Both the position numbers and the translations under genes were made by a program. Positions 6,932-14,600 of a DNA stretch of 15,835 nucleotides are shown one piece after another. Position 1 is the stretch's first letter. The number at the start of each line of letters is the position of its first letter. This DNA is from Cyanobacteria bacterium UBA8803. GTDB lineage: Bacteria > Cyanobacteriota > Cyanobacteriia > Cyanobacteriales > Coleofasciculaceae. The notes under the pieces are model-generated. The model saw nothing but the letters and a program-made list of their open reading frames with translations, did not search any database and was not told where the DNA came from. The stretch lies in the NCBI GenBank assembly GCA_003505715.1, contig DNXU01000048.1, forward strand, positions 12,472 through 28,306. Direction: 5' to 3'.

Positions 6932-8356
6932 ATGACAGCTACACCTGCTCCCAACAACTCTCTAAATGGTGCCAATTCTCCTTTAAGAGTCGTTCCGCCA
7001 ACTCCTCGTGCCGAACCTTCACCTACTTCACCAGCAGATACTACCAAAAACACTGCCTCCCCAGTTCCTTACGGACGCCTATTTACTATCGGCACCCTCG
7101 CCATTGGCTTAGGCTTAATCAGCCAAATTCCTGTTTCTAACTCAGTTAATACAGAAGCACAACTAGAACCCGCACCCAATTCTCACCAAATCCTTTACAC
7201 GGAAGTTCCCGGCACTCTGACCGAACTTTTAGTGCAACCCAATCAAAAAGTTAATGCCAATCAAGCGATCGCTATCATCTCTACTGATGATATGGACGTT
7301 GAAATTGCCCAAGCTAAAGCTGAATTCAACGAAGCAATTTCTAACTTTCAATCCGCGTCGTTTCAACTCAATACGCTCTCAGCGAAACTCCAGGAAACAT
7401 CTGTCAAAGAATCCTTAATAACTAGGCAAATCCAACAACTCCATCAAGAACTCACCAACCCCCCCGAAGTCGAAAAGCTCAACCAAGAGATTGCTGCCCT
7501 AAAAAGCACTATTACTGGAGTCAAGAGCCAGATGACAGGAAACTCTCAAACCTTAGAGCGTACTCAAGAGCGCCTGCGCAGGTATCAAGAATTAGTTACC
7601 CAAGGAGTGCTTGCTCAAAATACCATAGAAGACTTGCAAGATAGAGAATCTAATCTTATCAGTGAAATCGGCACCCAACAAAGTCAAATTAACCAACTCG
7701 AACAACAAATTGCTGCCAAACAAGCAGAAATTAAAATCGTAACCACCAGCAAGCAAGACGAATTAGAACGCCTGCAAGACGAACTCCATACCCTAGCCGC
7801 TACCCGTCAAACCGCTGCTATGGAGCTGTCAGCCGCTCGCCAAGGAGTGACAAGCAAACAGCCATTACTCAATACCTTGAAAACGGAGCTAGAAAGACGG
7901 CAAAATAAACAGCAAACCCATCAAATTTTGAAAGCCAAACAAACGGGGTTTGTCATTACTCCAGATTTCCACAAACTCCTAGGCCGGAAAATGCCAGCTG
8001 GGGAACCGATTTTGGAGATTGCCGATTTAAACCAGCTAGTCGCCATTATTGAAGTGCCCCAAACCGACTCAGATATCGTGCAAACTGGAGCCAAGGTTAC
8101 CTTTCGCCCCTTAGAACCAGGATTACCATCTTACACTACTCGGCTGGAAAAGATGGAGTTAATCATGCAACCCGACCCCTCTCAGCAGAAGCAACTATTA
8201 AAGGTGAGAGCTTTCATCAATAATTCTGAGAGGCGCTTAATACCTGGCGGGAAAGTTTACGCCTCAATTGAATCGGAAAAAATGCCGCTTTACCAGAAAG
8301 CACAGCGAGAATTGGTCAAACTGTTCAAGTTCCGCAAGTATGGTTGGGGAGCTTAA
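6932..8356 (+). CDS. HlyD-family membrane-fusion (periplasmic adaptor) protein
   Basis: A 474-residue protein. Residues 1-48 are a proline-rich cytoplasmic tail. One membrane helix lies at about 49-66. A biotinyl-lipoyl-like half is at about 87-117 (VPGTLTELLVQPNQKVNANQ) and its partner half at about 335-365 (KAKQTGFVITP, GEPILEIADLNQLVAIIEVP). Between them, about 124-330 is a long antiparallel coiled coil rich in Q, E and L, with the turn near RYQELVTQGVLAQNTIEDL. A beta-barrel adaptor domain fills about 365-450. Such proteins bridge an inner-membrane transporter to an outer-membrane channel in type I secretion and efflux pumps. Here the only membrane partner nearby is the M50 peptidase, 29 bp upstream; no ABC transporter or outer-membrane factor is in the window. 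The AGGA at 6911 is too far from the ATG to be a good ribosome site. A strong inverted repeat follows the gene. Confidence 0.88.
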   Translation: MTATPAPNNSLNGANSPLRVVPPTPRAEPSPTSPADTTKNTASPVPYGRLFTIGTLAIGLGLISQIPVSNSVNTEAQLEPAPNSHQILYTEVPGTLTELLVQPNQKVNANQAIAIISTDDMDVEIAQAKAEFNEAISNFQSASFQLNTLSAKLQETSVKESLITRQIQQLHQELTNPPEVEKLNQEIAALKSTITGVKSQMTGNSQTLERTQERLRRYQELVTQGVLAQNTIEDLQDRESNLISEIGTQQSQINQLEQQIAAKQAEIKIVTTSKQDELERLQDELHTLAATRQTAAMELSAARQGVTSKQPLLNTLKTELERRQNKQQTHQILKAKQTGFVITPDFHKLLGRKMPAGEPILEIADLNQLVAIIEVPQTDSDIVQTGAKVTFRPLEPGLPSYTTRLEKMELIMQPDPSQQKQLLKVRAFINNSERRLIPGGKVYASIESEKMPLYQKAQRELVKLFKFRKYGWGA

Positions 8357-8414
8357 CCCTTGTGGTGCCTAGGGAGAAGACTACAAATAGCACTCATAAA
8401 GGATGCATGAAAGC

Positions 8415-8449
8415 CAGATCCCCGACTTCTTAAAGAAGTCGGGGATCTG
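8415..8449. repeat. Perfect 17-bp inverted repeat, possible terminator
   Basis: CAGATCCCCGACTTCTT (8415-8431) and its exact complement (8433-8449) flank a single A, giving a very stable hairpin 58 bp after the HlyD stop. No T-run follows (ATCTATAACG), so it is not a textbook intrinsic terminator, though its position suggests it ends or protects the upstream transcript. Similar short perfect palindromes are dispersed in many cyanobacterial genomes, so it may also be a mobile repeat copy. Confidence 0.7.
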
Positions 8450-8464
8450 ATCTATAACGCCAGT

Positions 8465-8523
8465 TACAAAAATTAATGGTTGAATTTGCACAAAAATCTA
8501 GTTTTTAGCCTGAGTCATATATA
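8465..8523 (+). promoter_or_regulatory. Upstream element shared with the TPR gene (copy 2), probable promoter
   Basis: This is the second copy of the element at 189-246. Blocks TACAAAAATTAAT, TTGA, TTTGCA, AAAAATC, AGTT, TTAGC and ATATA are kept in the same order. A possible promoter is TTGAAT (8480-8485), a 17-bp gap, and TTTTAG (8503-8508). One base is inserted and one deleted between the two boxes relative to copy 1, so the 17-bp spacing is unchanged. The element lies about 95 bp before the RTX start codon, leaving room for a structured leader. Confidence 0.6.
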
Positions 8524-8526
8524 TAA

Positions 8527-8574
8527 GGAGAACTTGATTACTGTTTCTCCCTTGATGAGTTAAAAATACTCATC
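8527..8574 (+). other. RTX-gene leader with two small hairpins
   Basis: GGAGAA (8527-8532) can pair with TTCTCC (8545-8550), and GATGAGT (8554-8560) with ACTCATC (8568-8574), the latter with a 7-nt loop. Both fall in the presumed 5' untranslated region. The true ribosome site is probably AGAGG at 8605-8609, nine bases before the ATG. A regulatory role is speculative, since the stems are short. Confidence 0.35.
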
Positions 8575-8618
8575 TCCCTCTTGCTTAAGCTCGTCAATAG
8601 GATTAGAGGTGTTATCTC

Positions 8619-11600
8619 ATGAATACAGTTATCCCAGTTCTTGCTGAAACTCTGCCCAATTATGCTCAACTCGCCTTAGGAGAAGCAATTGCCACAGCAC
8701 AGGATTTACTGACCGCCTTAGCTGCCAATGAAACATTTTTACCAACGGTTAATCTCACCTTTGGCAACCTCTTCGACACTGAAAAAGCAACCCTATTACG
8801 CCAGCAATGGACTGCTAAAGACTTTAGCTCACTGCCGACAATTGACATCCGTCCAGCTACAGAACTTAATGGTGCTAACGGGGCTTTTGCCGCTGCCACT
8901 AACACCATCTATTTATCTCAAGACTATATTATCGAGAACTCTACTAACCCTCAAGCCATTGTCGATGTTTTATTAGAGGAAATCGGCCATGGTATTGATG
9001 CCCAAATTAATTCAGCCGATGCACCTGGGGATGAGGGGGCGATTTTTTCGGCTTTAGTGCAAGGATCATTTTTAGATGAACCAACTATTAAGGCATTAAA
9101 AGCCGAAGATGATACTTTTACGATTACCTTAGATGGTCAAGCCGTTAAGGTAGAACAAAATCTCGACTCTCTACTGAGTGACGTTACTGGAGCCTTTGGA
9201 AAAATTCGGGAAGCACTGGACTCTGCTCAAGAAGTTATTAACAGTGTAAATGGCGGTCTAGGTGAGTTTCTAAAAGCCATTCAATCAATACTTGATAGCA
9301 AAGTCTTTGGACTTAATTTGCCTCTACTGGGTAATACGTTAAAAGATTCTACAGATAAAGCAGTAAACTTTTTTGACACTCTAAACACCGATATCTTTAG
9401 TAAATTAGAGCAGCTAGAAGAGTTAGTAAATCTATCAATACCTAGCGTACAAGAATCAATCTTTAATACACTAAATGATTTAAGCTTACTGAAGCCAGGA
9501 ACTAATATCGAAGCCATTTCTCCATCGGTGGCCGAGAAACTGTTGAATACTGTAAAAAATCAACTTAGTAGCGGACAGACTGTTGCCGATGCAATACAAA
9601 AGGGGCTTGAAGATGCTTTAAATTCCCTAGAATCTGGTTTATTTATCGGAGGTATTCCCTCTGCCGATAAGGTGCTAACTAAAGGCATAACTAAGTTTAG
9701 CGAAGCGTTACGCGGGCAAGTAAGTGGCTTACTGGGTGATGTTTTGAGCGAACCACTCAATATTATTCACGATACTCTCTTGGAATCAGTTCCGGGATTA
9801 AATAGCATTCCCGAATTCATCCCCCAGGATATTCTTGAGGAGTTACTGAATTCTCCTAATCTCACCGAAGCAAAACTTCAAGGAGTCTTAGAAAAGGCAT
9901 TTTCTTCGTTGGAGCAGCCTCTTACTGATAATGCTCTTCAATCTCTTCTGAGCAAACTTAAAACTAATCTAGTTGCTCCACTGGATGGTCTGCTGAATGA
10001 AGTGTTAGAGAAACCAAAACAGTTAATCGAAGAGGCACTCAACAAAGCTTTAGGCGAGAATATAAATTTTAACATCCTGGACGACGGTTTTACATTTAAT
10101 ATTATCCTCAATACCAGTAAATCAATCGAAACATCCCTAGACTCTAAAATTGGCTTTCCTGGGTTAGGACTGAAAACCGATGGTAATGCCCAGCTGGATC
10201 TCGGCTTTGACCTCAATTTGGGTTTTGGCTATACAAAAACTGATGGCTTCTTCCTTGATACCAAAGCTAATAGAGAACTCGATATTGATTTAAATGCCTC
10301 ACTGCCAGGGTTTAACGCAACTGGAGAAATGGGATTTCTTCAGCTCGATGTGAAGGATTTGGGCAGCAACTTTAATGTCGGTTTCTCAGTTAATTTAGAA
10401 GACTCTGATGGCAAGATCACCTTATCAGAACTAGAAAATACTAACTGGGAGAACTTTATTCAGGGAAAACCCAATGCTTCTGCCGACATTAAACTAAATC
10501 TGCTTTCTAGCTTTGATGACTCAGTCACCTTACCAAAACTCGGTTCTGATTTGCATATTAGCTGGAATTTTTTAGAGAATGGGGCGAAGCCCAAGGTTAA
10601 CTTTGAGAATACAACTATATACTTAGGTTCATATATTGATAAGTTTCTCAGACCCGTTCTCGAAAAAGTTACAGCAATCACCTCACCACTGCAACCGATA
10701 ACCGATGCTCTGAACACCAAGATTGATTTCTTATCAAAGATGACGGGGAAAGAAATCACTCTACGTACTCTCACTAAAATTGGTGGCAAGAGCTTTGGGA
10801 ATGGTAGTGTAGATAAATTACTTAATGCCCTCAAAGATATCGAATACTTAAATAGCTTAACTGGCGATGGCGCTCAGGAAATAGCAATTAAACTCGGTGA
10901 TGTTGAGGTCAGGGATCTTGACATTCTTGATCCAGCAGCTTTGGCAGAGAAAGCCTTGGCATTGGGCAAGAAAATAGGTATCGAACTAGATATTCCTGAG
11001 GAATACAAAAAGATTTTAGAGGATAATCTCGAATCTGGTTTAACTTTTCCCATTGCCGATAACCCAGAAACAGCCGTAAAATTATTCTTAGGCCAAAATG
11101 TTGACTTTATAAAATTCGATTTACCAGACCTCAACTTCCAAGCTGAACTCGAACAAGAATGGAACGTTCTTGGACCGATTGTAGTTCGTCTTGAAGGTAA
11201 AATCAACGCTGAAGCTAATCTAGGATTTGGATTTGATGCTCAAGGACTGATTGAGTGGCAGGAGACAGGTTTCAAGCCCAACGCAAGTTACAAAGTCTTA
11301 GATGGCTTTTACGTTGATGATAACCGGATTCCAGTTGATGGAGTGATTCAAGATAAACCTGAAGCCAGGGTTGAGGGAGCCATCAAAGCCTTCGGAGGTT
11401 TTGGTATTAAAGGTATTGCTGGAATTTACGTCGGTGGCGGTATTGCAGCTTCAATGTATGCTGACTTAGAAGATGAGGGAGAAAATGGTAAGGATTTAGG
11501 GGACAGTGATGGTCGCGTTAGAGGCATATATATTGCTAACCTCATTGACAGTAATGATATTGGCTGCCTCTTCGAGTTCGGTGGTCAGCTTGATGCCTTC

Positions 11601-14600
11601 TTAGAGGCGAAAGCTCGCATTCTTTTTGTCAAGTGGAATTATACCTTTGCCAAAGTCACTTTGGCGAAGTTCAATCTCATACCTTGTCCTGATGGAGAGC
11701 CAATTCTAGCTAACGAAGGTCCAGGAACAGAGGACAACCCAACAAAGAACCCAGACTTGAGGCTCAACATGGGGCCTTTTGCCGACAAGCGTGTATTTGT
11801 CAATATCACCGATGGCAGTGAGCGCTTCCATCTCCAAGGTACTCGGACAAGTAGTGATGAAACTGTTAAGGTTAAAGCTTTTAACCACTCCCAAGACTAC
11901 CAAGGCGTTAACAAAATCTACGCCGATGGGGGAGAGGATGATGATGTTATAGAAGTAGAAGCGATCGCAGTTCCCGTCGATTTTTCCGGCGGTAGCGGGA
12001 ATGATTGGCTCCAAGGTGGTGTAGCAGACGACATCCTCAAGGGTGATGAAGGTGAGGATCTACTTCAAGGTAGTGGTGGTAATGACATCCTGGATGGAAA
12101 AGATGGTAACGATCTCTTGGAAGGGGGAGAGGGCGATGATTGGTTATATGGTAGTGCTGGGGATGATTTAATTATAGGCAATCAGGGCAATGATCACCTT
12201 TATGGCGATACTAGCGACCAACAGGGTAACGATCTTCTTTACGGTGATGAAGGAGACGATGAACTGTTTGGAGGTTTGGGTAACGATATCCTAGATGGCG
12301 GCAGTGAGGCTGACAGTATCTACGGTGGAGATGGAGATGACCAGCTATTCGGAGATTCTGGCAATGACTTCCTACTAGGAGAAGCTGGGAGCGATCGCAT
12401 TAGTGGTGGCAATGGTATTGATACGGTAAGTTACCATCACTCTCTCAGCGGTGTGGTGGTAAATATTGACGAGGATCGCAGCTACCAAAGTTTGGCTAGT
12501 CCCGACGGTATTGAACCTAACTTTAACATCAATGCAGGGGAAGCGCTAGATGGTTTTGGGACAAAAGATTTCTTCAAATTTACCGTCAACCTACCTACAA
12601 GTTACAATGTAGAAACAAATACAGTCATCGAAGATGAATTTCTTATTTCCGGTCAGTTAGAAAATATCATTGGTTCCCAATTTAACGATATTCTAATTGG
12701 CAATAGCCAAGCCAACCGCATCGACGGTTTGAACGGAAATGATCTTTTAATTGGTAACGCGGGGAATGACTATCTTGATGGTCAGAGTAACATTGATACC
12801 GTCAGCTACCAGTATTCTCCCAACGGTGTAATCGTCAATATCGACGAGCAACTAAACTACCAAAATTTCGGCGGTTATACCCATGAAACCATCACTTCAG
12901 GCAATCCCATCCCCACCGATACCGAACCCAACTTTGCTATCAACCCCGGCACTGCTTTCGATGGCTTCGGCGATACCGACACCCTCAAAAACTTGGAAAA
13001 TATCATCGGTTCTGAATCCCATGATATTTTGATTGGCAATAGCTTAGATAATCGCATCTACGGTTTAGCAGGCCACGACCTATTTATTGGTAATGCTGGC
13101 AATGACTATTTTGATGGTGGTGATGGCTTTGATACCGTCAGTTACCGCCGTGATCCCAACTTAGCTATTGTCAACTTAGAACAAAACCAAGCCACTGACG
13201 GCTTTGGTGGCACCGACCAACTTTATAACATTGAAAATGTTATTGGCTCAACCTTAGATGATCGCATCATTGGGGATGCTCAAGCTAATACCATCATCAC
13301 CGGGACGGGTAACGACTGGGTAGAAGCCAGAGATGGTAACGATATCATCTTCGGCGAACAAGGCCAAGACACCCTCTTCGGAGAAAACGGTAACGATTTC
13401 CTAGTGGGCGGTTTAGATGCCGATATTCTTAATGGCGGGGCAGACAACGACACGGCATCCTATTTTACCTCCGCCTCCCCCGTCGCCGTCAGCCTGACTA
13501 CTGGGACGGGTTGGGCAGGAGATGCCACAGGCGATCGCCTCACCGCCATCGAAAACCTGGAAGGCTCAGAATTCGAGGATTTACTCATCGGCGATCAAAT
13601 CAATAATATCCTCAGCGGCTTGGGCGGCGATGACCTAATTTACGGGGAAGCAGGCGACGACTGGTTAGATGGGGGAACTGGAAGCGATCGCTTACTAGCA
13701 GGAGATGGCAACGATCGGCTTGACGGTCAAGCAGGTGAAGACCTCCTCAAGGGTGAAGCTGGCGATGACCTTCTGGATGGGGGTGAAGGCAACGACCAAC
13801 TTTACGGTCAAGACGGTAGCGACTCCCTCAATGGTAGTAGTGGTAATGACTATCTTGATAGTGGGTCAGGTAATGACCAGCTGATTGGTGGCGATGGCAA
13901 CGACCAACTTTACGGCCAGCAAGGTGAAGATATTCTAACAGGTGGTACAGGGGATGACCTCCTAGACGGCGGATCGGAAAATGACCAACTCCATGGTGGT
14001 GATGGTGACGATCAGCTTTACGGTCACGATGGCAACGATACCCTCAACGGAGAAGCTGGTAACGACTATCTCGAAGCTGGCAACGGTGATGATCAACTCA
14101 CAGGTGGTGAGGGTAACGATCGCCTCTACGGTCAGTCTGGCGCAGATACCCTCAACGGAGATGCGGGAGACGATCTCCTCGATGGCGGGACAGATAAAGA
14201 CCAACTTACTGGTGGTGAGGGCAACGACCAACTCTACGGTCAGCAAGGTGAAGATACCCTAGCCGGCGGCACCGGAAATGATGCCCTCTGGGGTGGCAGC
14301 GATGCCGATATCCTGTTAGGGCAAGCCGGAGATGACTACCTAGATGGCGAGACTGGCAATGACCAGTTAGACGGCGGTGAAGGCAAGGATCGACTTTACG
14401 GTCAGCAAGGGGAAGATACCCTGAATGGCGGCATCGGTGATGACTACCTAGATGGCGGGTCAGAAAACGATCGCTTAGAAGGCAGCGACGGTAACGATCG
14501 CCTTTATGGTCAGCAGGGCTATGATATCCTGGACGGCGGTGCAGGTCATGACTTCCTCGATGGCGGATTAGACGATGACTTTATTTATGGTCGCGAGGGA

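Noticed and set aside
8534..8563. Ten-codon TTG-start mini-ORF after AAGGAG in the RTX leader
   Set aside because: The gap between the Shine-Dalgarno-like site and TTG is only 3 nt, the peptide has no recognisable feature, and no attenuation logic is visible.
13962..14262. Overlapping open frames on both strands within the RTX repeats
   Set aside because: They arise from the 27-bp periodicity of the nonapeptide DNA. Their products are simple Thr/Val/Ile-rich repeats.
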